Source of the DNA: Verrucomicrobiales bacterium
GTDB lineage: Bacteria; Verrucomicrobiota; Verrucomicrobiia; Verrucomicrobiales; Akkermansiaceae
DNA: 13,473 nucleotides
Assembly: GCA_003527555.1 (NCBI GenBank)
Contig: DPWT01000206.1
Span: 1 to 13,473 of the forward strand
Direction of reading: 5' to 3'
Shown here in pieces: positions 1 to 7,765 of this stretch. The notes under the pieces are model-generated. The model had not been told where the DNA came from and did not search any database. It saw nothing but the letters and a program-made list of their open reading frames with translations. Made by a program: the position numbers and the translations under genes. Every line of letters begins with the position of its first letter. The first letter of the stretch is position 1.

Positions 1-734
1 CCGCCATTTTCCACGCAGGTTTCGAGTGATGAGAGCATCCTGGGGTGGTTGGTTCCCGGGTTTTGACCGATGCAAATCACGGTGTCTGCTTCGTGAATAT
101 CATCAAGAGTGACCGTACCTTTGCCGATGCCAACGGCTTGTTTCATCGCGGTGCCACTTGATTCATGGCACATGTTTGAGCAATCGGGTAGATTGTTTGT
201 GCCATAGTGGCGGATAAAAAGTTGGTAAAGAAATGCGGCTTCATTGCTGGCGCGTCCTGAAGTATAGAAAATGGCTTCGTCTGGGTTGTCGAGTGATTTG
301 AGTTGGCTGCCAACAAGTTCAAAAGCAGCGTTCCAATCGATGGGTTCGTAATGAGTCGCTCCTTCACGCAGCACCATCGGCTCGACCAAGCGTCCCTGCT
401 GGTCGTGCCAGTAATCGCTTTTTTCCAGAAGATCCGCTACGCTGTGCTTTCGGAAAAATGATCGGTCGATCTGTTTAGTTGTTGCCTCTGAGGCAATCGC
501 TTTGGCTCCATTTTCGCAGAATTCGGTAACTGCGCGGTGATCGTCAGGGTCAGGCCAGGCACAGCTTGGGCAATCAAAGCCGTCTTTTTGGTTGAGTTCT
601 AACAGAGCTTTGGTGCCGCGCACGGGGCCTGCGGTGCGCATTACATGGTTCATTGAGGAAGCGACTGCTGCGGCTCCTGCGGCTGATTTTTTAGGTTTGC
701 CTACCTTGGGTGGGGTGTTTTTTTCAAAAGGCAT
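1..734 (-). CDS. YdeP/FdhF-like molybdopterin oxidoreductase, N-terminal part (runs off left edge)
   Basis: This open frame starts at ATG 734 on the minus strand and stays open for 244 codons to the window edge, so only the N-terminal third or so of the roughly 750-residue protein is present. The sequence closely follows E. coli YdeP as I remember it: an N-terminal FDCPSCAWPDP block (residues 53-63), then CENGAKAIA (73-81), YTSGRASNEAAFLYQLF (157-173), DCSNMCHES (184-192) and GQNPGTNHPRM (223-233). These mark the family often labelled 'oxidoreductase alpha (molybdopterin) subunit'. Cys189 lies in the same relative place as the selenocysteine of E. coli FdhF (VDCCARVUHGP), so it is the likely molybdenum ligand. 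There is no signal peptide, so a cytoplasmic enzyme is expected. The substrate is unknown, and family membership does not prove formate oxidation. It lies 48 bp downstream of the sulfatase gene on the same strand and may be co-transcribed with it. No Shine-Dalgarno sequence precedes the ATG. Confidence 0.9.
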   Translation of the reverse strand, partial: MPFEKNTPPKVGKPKKSAAGAAAVASSMNHVMRTAGPVRGTKALLELNQKDGFDCPSCAWPDPDDHRAVTEFCENGAKAIASEATTKQIDRSFFRKHSVADLLEKSDYWHDQQGRLVEPMVLREGATHYEPIDWNAAFELVGSQLKSLDNPDEAIFYTSGRASNEAAFLYQLFIRHYGTNNLPDCSNMCHESSGTAMKQAVGIGKGTVTLDDIHEADTVICIGQNPGTNHPRMLSSLETCVENG

Positions 735-742
735 AGTCAGAT

Positions 743-754
743 ATTAACGTTAAT
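743..754. promoter_or_regulatory. 12-bp perfect palindrome upstream of the YdeP-like gene
   Basis: ATTAACGTTAAT reads the same on both strands. It sits 8 bp upstream of the ATG of the YdeP-like gene, in the 48-bp gap after the sulfatase stop codon. The position would suit a repressor site, but AT-rich palindromes of this size also arise by chance and no matching copy was found elsewhere in the window. Confidence 0.25.
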
Positions 755-782
755 TAGTGGTGTGGAAAAGCTATGACAGAGA

Positions 783-2132
783 TTATTTTTTTGGCTCCGA
801 GCCATCCCACCATGCGTCGAGTTTTTTTGTCAGAGTGGTAACTTTGTCTGTATGTTTTGCCGCGAGGTTATTGAGCTCGTGGGGGTCGTCTATTAGGTTA
901 TAGAGTTCGGGTTTTCCTTCCGGGTTATTTTTTTTGCCGTTGCGTATTTTGCCGTATTTGGGCGGAGGGAAGTTTTTGTGGTTATGGATGATGAGTTTCC
1001 AGTCGCCGTGGATGATGTAGCGTGATTCGAGATTGGCGGCGCGTTTGTCCACGCCTACAATGTTGTGGGAGTGATCAGCGCCGAACACGGTGTTTCTTTT
1101 TTTCAGGGCTGCGGTGTCGCGCAGATCGATGCCGGTCATAGCTTTTGGCACGTCGGAGCCTGCGAGTTTCAGAATGGTGGGCGGGATGTCAATGGAGGAG
1201 ACGGGGGTGGTTTTATCCATGAGTGGTGTGATCTGTCCCTTCCACTTGATCATGATGGGGGTGCGGACGCCGCCTTCGTGGACGTCTTGCTTGGACAATG
1301 GTGCGTAGCCACCGCCATTGGGGTTTTGGATCCAGCCGTTGTCGGTCACATAAATGACGATGGTGTTCTCGCTCAGACCACGTTTGTCTAGCTCACCGAG
1401 AAGCTCACCACAGGTTTGGTCAAACCAATCGACCATGGCGTAATAGCGCGCCACACTTGCGGAGTCGACCTTGGTTTTGTATTTCTCAAACAGTTCCTTG
1501 GGTGGGTTGTGTGGTGTGTGTGGGAGGAAGGGGGCGTGCCAGATGAAGAAGGGTTTTTTAGCGGCTTTGGCGTCATTAAGGAACGCGCGAACATCATCGA
1601 TGCCTTTGCGTGAGACTTTGAGGCCAGCGTCACCGTGGCGACCGCCGCGTTTGGGGTCGGCGTGGGTCATGGCGTGGGTGAAGCCTGAGCTTTGAGGGGT
1701 GGACTCCCACCATTTTCCGGTTTGTAGCGAGAGGTAGCCTTTTTTTGTAAGCTCGGAGGCAAGTCCCTTACATTGCTTGAACTGATCGTAGAGCTGCTGA
1801 TGAAGTTTAGCGCCTTCGGGATTTTTGCGTGATGCCTTTTTACCGTTGGGTCCATTGAGGTCGTTGCCTGTGATGCCGTGTTGGTGGGGGTAGAGACCTG
1901 TAAATAAACTAGCAAGGGAGGGTCGGCAGAGAGGAGCAGGAACGTAGCCGCGGGTGTAGGTCAGCGACTCGGCAGCAAGTTTATCAAGGTGTGGGGTTTT
2001 GATCTGATTGTGGCCCATGAAGCTGTAGTCGTTCCACGACTGGTCGTCGGAGAGAATGAGGAGAATATTTGGAGGTGCGGCGTGCAGGGTAGCAGTTGTG
2101 AGCGCGAGTAAAACGAGTTTGAGAGTGTTCAT
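783..2132 (-). CDS. Secreted sulfatase (S1 family, alkaline-phosphatase fold) with variant active-site motif
   Basis: The 449-residue product is a type I sulfatase expected to hydrolyse sulfate esters, probably of polysaccharides, outside the cytoplasm. Residues 1-18 form a Sec signal peptide (hydrophobic LVLLALTTA, then LHA before the mature end). The mature chain opens with PNILLILSDDQ, where D29 and D30 are the usual metal ligands. The second metal-binding block is YVTDNGW, with D264 and N265, followed by K281. The maturation motif is LCRPSLAS: Cys69 can become formylglycine, but the Arg that normally ends C-x-P-S-R is Leu73. The usual GKWH motif reads GKWW, with Trp142 in place of His. 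The C-terminal GDWKLI and ELYNLIDDPHELNNLA blocks are typical of the family. I recall a planctomycete/verrucomicrobial subgroup that shares these changes, so the gene need not be dead; the substrate cannot be predicted. The start is the only ATG giving a full signal peptide. It has no Shine-Dalgarno sequence and carries CCTCC upstream instead. Confidence 0.93.
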   Translation of the reverse strand: MNTLKLVLLALTTATLHAAPPNILLILSDDQSWNDYSFMGHNQIKTPHLDKLAAESLTYTRGYVPAPLCRPSLASLFTGLYPHQHGITGNDLNGPNGKKASRKNPEGAKLHQQLYDQFKQCKGLASELTKKGYLSLQTGKWWESTPQSSGFTHAMTHADPKRGGRHGDAGLKVSRKGIDDVRAFLNDAKAAKKPFFIWHAPFLPHTPHNPPKELFEKYKTKVDSASVARYYAMVDWFDQTCGELLGELDKRGLSENTIVIYVTDNGWIQNPNGGGYAPLSKQDVHEGGVRTPIMIKWKGQITPLMDKTTPVSSIDIPPTILKLAGSDVPKAMTGIDLRDTAALKKRNTVFGADHSHNIVGVDKRAANLESRYIIHGDWKLIIHNHKNFPPPKYGKIRNGKKNNPEGKPELYNLIDDPHELNNLAAKHTDKVTTLTKKLDAWWDGSEPKK

Positions 2133-2173
2133 TGCTGGTGGAGGTTAGAATAGTGTTTGGGTGGGTGCAAGGT

Positions 2174-2203
2174 CTGACATTATGGTTCATCAAAAATTAT
2201 GAT
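2174..2203 (+). promoter_or_regulatory. Candidate sigma-70 promoter for fhs
   Basis: A CTGACA box (2174-2179, five of six matches to TTGACA) is followed after 18 bp by TATGAT (2198-2203, five of six matches to TATAAT). Transcription would begin near 2210 and leave a leader of about 40 nt before the fhs ATG. The site lies in the 116-bp gap between the divergent sulfatase and fhs genes. Confidence 0.5.
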
Positions 2204-2248
2204 AAGATAGGTCTTTTATGCCCAGGAAGTGGTGTCTAGTTTGTGCGC

Positions 2249-3922
2249 ATGACGGACATTGAAATTGCCCAGAAAAATGAGATGGAGCGTATTGCTGAGC
2301 TTGCGAAGGAGAAATTAGGTATACCCGATGAGCACCTAGAGCCATACGGACACTATAAGGCGAAGGTTTCACTCGATTACCTCGAATCATTGAAAGACAG
2401 GCCAGACGGCAAACTCATCCTTGTTACAGCTATATCGCCAACGCCTGCTGGTGAGGGTAAAACCACGACGAGTGTCGGGCTTACCGATGGAATGAATCGC
2501 ATTGGAAAGAAAGCTGTGGTTTGTCTGCGTGAGCCGTCGCTCGGACCATGTTTTGGTATGAAAGGTGGTGCAGCAGGTGGTGGTTACGCTCAAGTGGTTC
2601 CTATGGAGGATATCAACTTACACTTTACGGGTGATTTTCATGCGATTGGATTAGCGAACAACTTGCTCGCCGCGTTGGTGGATAACCACATTCATCACGG
2701 TAATGTATTGGAAATTGATGTTCGCCGTGTGGTGTGGCGTAGGGTGGTAGATATGAATGACCGCGCACTGCGTCAAATCACGGTGGCTCTTGGTGGGCTA
2801 GGTAACGGATATCCGCGCACCGATGGTTTTGACATCGTGGTGGCATCGGAGGTGATGGCTATTTTCTGTCTATCAACATCAATTCAAGAACTCAAAGATC
2901 GCTTGGGTAATATCATTGTAGGATACACCCGAACGAGAAAACCGATTCGTGCGCGTGACCTAAATGCTCATGGGTCGATGACGGTGCTTCTGAAAGATGC
3001 TTTTAAACCGAACCTAGTGCAAACGCTTGAGGGGAACATGGCATTCATTCACGGTGGTCCATTTGCGAACATCGCTCATGGGTGTAACTCTGTTATTGCT
3101 ACTAAATCTGCGCTTAAATTGGCTGACTATGTGGTTACGGAGGCTGGATTTGGTGCTGATCTTGGTGCTGAAAAATTCATTGATATTAAGTGCCGAAAGT
3201 CGGGGCTTAAGCCGGACGCCTCTGTGGTGGTAGCGACGATTAAGGCATTGAAGTTTCATGGTGGAGCGGATGTCAAAAATCTTGCTGAAGAGAACCTCGA
3301 TGCGCTGGGTAAAGGTATTAAAAATCTTGAGCGCCATGTGCGTAATGTGCGGGAGCACTGGGGGCTGCCATGTGTTGTTGCCATAAACCGATTCACTGCC
3401 GATACCGAGGCTGAAATTGAGCTGCTTCGCCAGCGACTTGGTCATTTACAGGTGGATGTTGTGTTAGCGGAGCATTGGGCAAAAGGTGGCGAAGGTGCAG
3501 AAGACCTTGCCCGTGCTGTGGTGGATGTCATTGATAAATGTCCCGCCAACTTTCAGCTTACTTATGAGGACGACCTGCCGCTGTGGAATAAGATGGAAGC
3601 GGTTGCCAAAAAAATCTACTCTGCAAGTGAAATTGTGGCTGACACCAAAGTGCGAGCACAGGTTAAGAGGCTACAAGAAGATGGCTTTGGAGAATATCCA
3701 ATCTGTGTTGCTAAAACCCAGTATTCGTTTTCGACAGATCCCCAGATGTTGGGCGCGCCTGAAAATCACGTTGTCAAAGTCCGTGAGGTTCGTCTCGCAG
3801 CAGGTGCTGAGTTTGTCATCATGATCTGTGGCGACATTATGACGATGCCTGGATTACCAAAAATTCCATCTGCAGATCGGATTGATCTAGATGATGATGG
3901 TAAGGTGGTCGGTCTGTTCTAA
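2249..3922 (+). CDS. fhs: Formate-tetrahydrofolate ligase
   Basis: The enzyme makes 10-formyl-tetrahydrofolate from formate, ATP and tetrahydrofolate in the cytoplasm, feeding one-carbon units to purine, fMet-tRNA and serine metabolism. The 557-residue product matches the Moorella enzyme along its whole length and has the family's usual size. Visible motifs are the P-loop TPAGEGKTT (residues 65-73), CLREPSLGP (92-100), [20 protein letters not shown] (106-125), [11 protein letters not shown] (268-278), [13 protein letters not shown] (298-310) and the C-terminal [15 protein letters not shown] 2249 gives the family-like start MTDIEIAQ; an in-frame GTG at 2243 would add two residues. The nearest purine-rich stretch (AGGAAG, 2224-2229) is too far upstream to be a convincing ribosome site. 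The gene stands alone on its strand and ends 9 bp from the convergent DUF1501 gene. No other acetogenesis gene is present, so I read it as a housekeeping folate enzyme. Confidence 0.97.
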   Translation: MTDIEIAQKNEMERIAELAKEKLGIPDEHLEPYGHYKAKVSLDYLESLKDRPDGKLILVTAISPTPAGEGKTTTSVGLTDGMNRIGKKAVVCLREPSLGPCFGMKGGAAGGGYAQVVPMEDINLHFTGDFHAIGLANNLLAALVDNHIHHGNVLEIDVRRVVWRRVVDMNDRALRQITVALGGLGNGYPRTDGFDIVVASEVMAIFCLSTSIQELKDRLGNIIVGYTRTRKPIRARDLNAHGSMTVLLKDAFKPNLVQTLEGNMAFIHGGPFANIAHGCNSVIATKSALKLADYVVTEAGFGADLGAEKFIDIKCRKSGLKPDASVVVATIKALKFHGGADVKNLAEENLDALGKGIKNLERHVRNVREHWGLPCVVAINRFTADTEAEIELLRQRLGHLQVDVVLAEHWAKGGEGAEDLARAVVDVIDKCPANFQLTYEDDLPLWNKMEAVAKKIYSASEIVADTKVRAQVKRLQEDGFGEYPICVAKTQYSFSTDPQMLGAPENHVVKVREVRLAAGAEFVIMICGDIMTMPGLPKIPSADRIDLDDDGKVVGLF

Positions 3923-3931
3923 CGTTTGCAG

Positions 3932-5347
3932 CTAGGCTAAGATCTGTTTGACTACTTTAGTTGGCTCAACGCCGGTTGGGGTGTGGTTCAGGCCTTGGTG
4001 TTTGAAGGTGAAGCGTTTGTCGTTAATGCCGAGGCAATGGAGCGCGGTGGCTGTGAGGTCGCGGATGTGTACGGGATCTTTGGTGATGTTATAGCAGAAG
4101 TCATCTGTTTCACCGTGCATACGACCACTGGCAATACCTCCACCAGCCATCCACATACTAAAGCAGCGGCCGTGGTGGTCGCGGCCGGCGTTGATCTTAC
4201 CCTGGCTATAAACGCTGCGACCAAACTCACCGCCCCAGATGACTAGGGTGTCGTCGAGCATGCCGCGTTGTTTGAGGTCGGTCACGAGTGCGGCGGATGC
4301 TTGGTCGGTATCTTTGCATTGGGCGGTTAGGTGGGGGACGAGTGAGTTGTGTTGGTCCCAGCCACGGTGGAAAAGCTGGATGAAGCGTACGTCACGTTCG
4401 GCCATGCGGCGTGCTAGTAGGCAGTTGTATGCGTAGGTGCCAGGGATACGTGCGTCTTCGCCGTAAAGTTTGAAAGTGCTTTCCGGTTCGTCTGAGAGGT
4501 CGGTAATTTCTGGTGCTGATGCCTGCATGCGGTATGCCATGTCGTATTGGAAATTACGGGTAGCGATTTCGGGGTCCCCGCTTTGATCGAGGCGCATGGC
4601 ATTGAGTTTGGCGATATCGTCGAGCATCTTACGGCGGCTTTTACGGTCGATTCCTTTCGGGTCATCGAGGTAAAGGATTGGTGTGCCGCCACCACGGAGT
4701 TGAACGCCTTGGTGGCTGGACGGGATGAAACCACTGCCCCACAACCGAGAGAATATCGGTTGGCCAGGGTTTTTGCCTTTACCTTGGGATAGCATGACAA
4801 TGTAGCCTGGCATGTCGCGGTTATTACTACCCAGTCCGTAGTTGCACCATGCGCCCAAGCTTGGGAGGCCTGGGATTTGTGAGCCTGTGTTGATGAAAGT
4901 GATGCCGGGGTCGTGGTTGATTGCCTCGGTGTGGACTGATTTTACGAGACAGATGTCATCGGCGATGCCAGCGGTGTAGGGTAACAGATCGGAAATGGTA
5001 ACCCCGCTTTGTCCACGAGGTTTGATTGGAGAGACGGTTTTGTTGACTAGAAATTGTTTTTGTCCTGCGGTCATACCGGTGACTCTTTGGTTACCGCGCA
5101 CGCTATCTGGTAAGTTAGTGCCGTGGAGTTTTTCGAGAGTCGGTTTGTAATCGAACAAGTCGATGTGTGAGGGTCCACCAGATTGGAACAGATAGATGAC
5201 CCGTTTGGCGGTAGCTTTGTGATGGGGGAGGTTAGGGAGACCACCGGCTTGATTACCAGCGCTGATGATGCTTGGCGTGCCCATGTATGCGAGAGTGCCA
5301 GCGGTTCTTCCGAGGAATCCGCGACGTGAAAACTTTGATTGAGCCAT
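3932..5347 (-). CDS. DUF1501 family protein, Tat-exported
   Basis: This 471-residue protein belongs to DUF1501 (PF07394), a family related to the alkaline phosphatase/sulfatase fold whose reaction is not established. The N-terminus has a twin-arginine signal, SRRGFLG (residues 7-13), followed by a mildly hydrophobic stretch to about residue 31, so it is probably exported folded with its metal bound. Family blocks are GGPSHIDLFDYKP (57-69), HRGWDQH (327-333), IWGGEFGRS (370-378) and GRDHHG (388-393). The Asp, His and Glu residues in these blocks are the likely metal ligands by analogy with alkaline phosphatases. It is the second gene of an operon, starting 2 bp after the stop codon of the cytochrome/DUF1549/DUF1553 gene, the pairing seen throughout Planctomycetota and Verrucomicrobiota. 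No Shine-Dalgarno sequence precedes the ATG, so translational coupling to the upstream gene is plausible. Assignment to the family is secure; the biochemical role is unknown. Confidence 0.93.
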   Translation of the reverse strand: MAQSKFSRRGFLGRTAGTLAYMGTPSIISAGNQAGGLPNLPHHKATAKRVIYLFQSGGPSHIDLFDYKPTLEKLHGTNLPDSVRGNQRVTGMTAGQKQFLVNKTVSPIKPRGQSGVTISDLLPYTAGIADDICLVKSVHTEAINHDPGITFINTGSQIPGLPSLGAWCNYGLGSNNRDMPGYIVMLSQGKGKNPGQPIFSRLWGSGFIPSSHQGVQLRGGGTPILYLDDPKGIDRKSRRKMLDDIAKLNAMRLDQSGDPEIATRNFQYDMAYRMQASAPEITDLSDEPESTFKLYGEDARIPGTYAYNCLLARRMAERDVRFIQLFHRGWDQHNSLVPHLTAQCKDTDQASAALVTDLKQRGMLDDTLVIWGGEFGRSVYSQGKINAGRDHHGRCFSMWMAGGGIASGRMHGETDDFCYNITKDPVHIRDLTATALHCLGINDKRFTFKHQGLNHTPTGVEPTKVVKQILA

Positions 5348-5349
5348 GG

Positions 5350-7695
5350 TTACTGTTTGGTGATGGTTTCGTTGAGGTTGAGGATAGTGGATGAGATCAT
5401 GGTTAGCGCGGCAAGATCTGCATCATTACCGGCATTTCCTGATTCTTGAATGAGTGCTTTGGTGGCTTTGGGGTCGCCAGAGAAGCGCGCTTTTTCTCTT
5501 GCGTAGGCGGCATTGAGTACGTCCAGTTCCGCGTTTTTCGGTAGACGTGAGGTAGCGAGGCGAAATGCGTAACGGATGCGATTAGTTGTGGTTTCTCCTC
5601 CTTCGTTGATCATACGCGTGGCAAGGGCTCCCGCTGCTTTCAAAAACTGTGGGTCGTTAAGGAGAACGAGTGCTTGCAGTGGTGTGTTGGTTTGCAGTCG
5701 GCGGACAGTGCAGGTCTCACGGGTGGGAGCATCGAAGATGGAAAGTGATGGTGGTGGAGAAGTTCGTTTCCAGAAGCTATACATACTGCGACGAGTGGTG
5801 TTGTCGCCCACATCAGGATAGTAGGCCTGCGCAGTGAATGCTCCGTAGCCGAAGTGGCTGACTTGTCGCCAGAGGCCGTCTGGTTGCTCAGGGTAGACGC
5901 TTGGGCCTCCAATATGTGGATTGAGTTTGCCGCTTATAGCGAGAGCATTATCGCGGACGAGTTCGGCGGGTAGTCGTGTACGTGGGGCACGGGCAAGCAG
6001 TCGGTTCTGTGGGTCATGTTCCAGCATGCGGCGAGATATGTTAGATTTTTGGCGGTAGGTGTTGGACATGACTATTTCCTTCAAGAGGGTTCGTAGATTC
6101 CAGCCGTTTTGCTGAAAGTGGACGGCTAAGGTGTCTATGAGGGCTTGGTGTGATGGCCATTCGCCTTGGGAGCCGAAGTCCCCGGCGGTGCGAACAAGTC
6201 CGGTGCCGAAAATCAGCTGCCAGTAGCGGTTCACGGCGACTCGGGCTGTGAGTGGATTATCCTTCGAGGTGAGCCAACGAGCGAGAGCAAGACGGTCGGC
6301 TTTCTGGTTCTTGGGAAGTTGACCAAAAATTTCTGGAATACCGGCGGTGACTACTTCACCGGGGTTGTTGTATTCTCCACGAATGAGTATGTGGGTTTTT
6401 CGTTTACCGGGTGAGTCCATTATCATCACGGATGTTTTACCAGCGTCTTTGATTTGTTTTTCGATTACTTTCAGTTCAATTCCGAGGGATTTGTGGAAGC
6501 GTTTTGATAAGTTTGAAGATGGTTTGATATCACTGCGTAGTTTTCGAATATGATTGGCGCGCTCGGTCAGGGCCTTGTGTGCATCAGAGATTTTGTGCAG
6601 TGGGGAAGTGACTTGGATGAAGGGAGCGGTGTTGCCGTTTTTGGCGCCCTTACCGTTCTCGGTGGCAGAGTCAAAGAAGGCGTAGAAGCGGTAGTAGTCT
6701 TTTTGACTGATTGGGTCGTATTTATGATTGTGGCATTGCGCGCACTTCATCGTTAACCCCATGAAGGCGGATGAGACGGTATCGATTTTGTCTGCGATGT
6801 AGGCAACGCGGTATTCTTCAGCAATGGTGCCGCCTTCGTGTGTGTTCATGCTGTTGCGCAGAAATCCGGTAGCCATGATTTGTTCCGGAGTGGCATTGGG
6901 GATGAGGTCGCCGGCGAGTTGTTCGGTGAGGAAAGTATCGTAGCGTTTGTTGTTCATAAACGCGTGGATGACCCAGTCGCGCCAGACCCACATGTCACGG
7001 TGGTCGTCGATCGAGTAGCCATTCGTGTCTGAGAAGCGGGCTACATCGAGCCAGTCGAGCGCCAGTCGCTCGGCGGTTTGTGGGGACGACAGTATGCGGT
7101 CGACGAGTTTCTCATATGCATCCGGTGAGTTGTCGGCGATGAAGGCATCGATTTCGGTGAGTTTCGGGGGGAGTCCGCGGAGATCTAGTGAGAGGCGGCG
7201 AATAATTGTCTCGCGGGTGGCGGCTGGTGAGGCTGTGAGTTTTTCCTTGCTTAGGTATTTTTGGATTTCGGTATCGATGATCTCTCTGAGTTTGCCGTCA
7301 CCTGATGGCTTCGGCTTCTCGAAGGACCAGTGTTGTTGATACTCTGCGCCCTCTTTGATCCATTGTTCGAGGGTTGCGATGTCCTTTTTGCTCAATTCAA
7401 GATGATGCTCTGGTGGGGGCATGAGATCGTCTTCATCGTCGGTAGTGATACGGTATATCACCTCGCTGTCTTCTGGTTTTCCCGGTACGATGGCGTCTTT
7501 TTTTAAGGCCCCTTCACGGGTGTCGAGTCGAAGTTTTGCTTCGCGCGTTTCTTTATCTGGGCCGTGGCAATGGAAGCAATTTTCCGAGAGGATTGGTCGG
7601 ATATCGCGGTTGAACTCGAGCTCGCCGGCTAGGATTGAGCTGCTGAGAGTGAGTAGGCATAGATTGTATAATCTTAGATAACTCTTGGTTTTCAT
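5350..7695 (-). CDS. Secreted cytochrome c (PSCyt1)-DUF1549-DUF1553 protein
   Basis: This 781-residue exported protein has the three-domain plan called PSD1. Residues 1-23 form a Sec signal peptide ending SSSILA-GE. Residues about 27-115 are a planctomycete-type cytochrome c domain: heme motif CFHCH (C40, C43, H44), with M92 in DLMPPPE as the probable sixth iron ligand. DUF1549 (PF07583) covers about 137-345 and contains a second CxxCH, CAQCH (318-322), inside the family block MKCAQCHNHKYDPI. DUF1553 (PF07587) covers about 464-715, with RVAVNRYWQLIFGTGLV and LQTNTPLQALVLLNDPQF. The chain is shorter than many relatives, and I see no inserted lectin or LamG domain between the two DUFs. The cytochrome suggests an electron-transfer role in the periplasm, but the substrate and partner are unknown. 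It is the first gene of the operon with DUF1501, transcribed away from the PAS-AraC regulator 70 bp upstream. No convincing promoter boxes were found. Confidence 0.94.
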   Translation of the reverse strand: MKTKSYLRLYNLCLLTLSSSILAGELEFNRDIRPILSENCFHCHGPDKETREAKLRLDTREGALKKDAIVPGKPEDSEVIYRITTDDEDDLMPPPEHHLELSKKDIATLEQWIKEGAEYQQHWSFEKPKPSGDGKLREIIDTEIQKYLSKEKLTASPAATRETIIRRLSLDLRGLPPKLTEIDAFIADNSPDAYEKLVDRILSSPQTAERLALDWLDVARFSDTNGYSIDDHRDMWVWRDWVIHAFMNNKRYDTFLTEQLAGDLIPNATPEQIMATGFLRNSMNTHEGGTIAEEYRVAYIADKIDTVSSAFMGLTMKCAQCHNHKYDPISQKDYYRFYAFFDSATENGKGAKNGNTAPFIQVTSPLHKISDAHKALTERANHIRKLRSDIKPSSNLSKRFHKSLGIELKVIEKQIKDAGKTSVMIMDSPGKRKTHILIRGEYNNPGEVVTAGIPEIFGQLPKNQKADRLALARWLTSKDNPLTARVAVNRYWQLIFGTGLVRTAGDFGSQGEWPSHQALIDTLAVHFQQNGWNLRTLLKEIVMSNTYRQKSNISRRMLEHDPQNRLLARAPRTRLPAELVRDNALAISGKLNPHIGGPSVYPEQPDGLWRQVSHFGYGAFTAQAYYPDVGDNTTRRSMYSFWKRTSPPPSLSIFDAPTRETCTVRRLQTNTPLQALVLLNDPQFLKAAGALATRMINEGGETTTNRIRYAFRLATSRLPKNAELDVLNAAYAREKARFSGDPKATKALIQESGNAGNDADLAALTMISSTILNLNETITKQ

Positions 7696-7712
7696 ATTGG
7701 TATTTTACGTTC

Positions 7713-7738
7713 AGATTTAGATAAATCTACTCGATTTA
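7713..7738. promoter_or_regulatory. Candidate operator with three GATTTA half-sites, between the PSD1 operon and the PAS-AraC gene
   Basis: AGATTTA (7713-7719) and TAAATCT (7722-7728) are exact reverse complements separated by GA, making a perfect 16-bp palindrome. A third half-site, GATTTA, follows at 7733-7738, in the same direction as the first and 19 bp from it. All three lie in the 70-bp space between the divergent start codons at 7695 and 7766, where a regulator would act on both genes. AraC-family proteins commonly bind repeated half-sites placed about two helical turns apart. Binding by the neighbouring regulator is an inference. Confidence 0.45.
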
Positions 7739-7765
7739 ATGGTTTTTTACTTGTATAGAATCGGC

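Noticed and set aside
3014..3445. 143-codon minus-strand frame inside fhs
   Set aside because: It lies wholly within the well-conserved fhs coding region and has no recognisable domain.
1..3922. Formate dehydrogenase plus formate-THF ligase as an acetogenic or formate-assimilation module
   Set aside because: The YdeP-like family is not shown to oxidise formate, the two genes are on opposite strands with a sulfatase between, and no other Wood-Ljungdahl gene is present.
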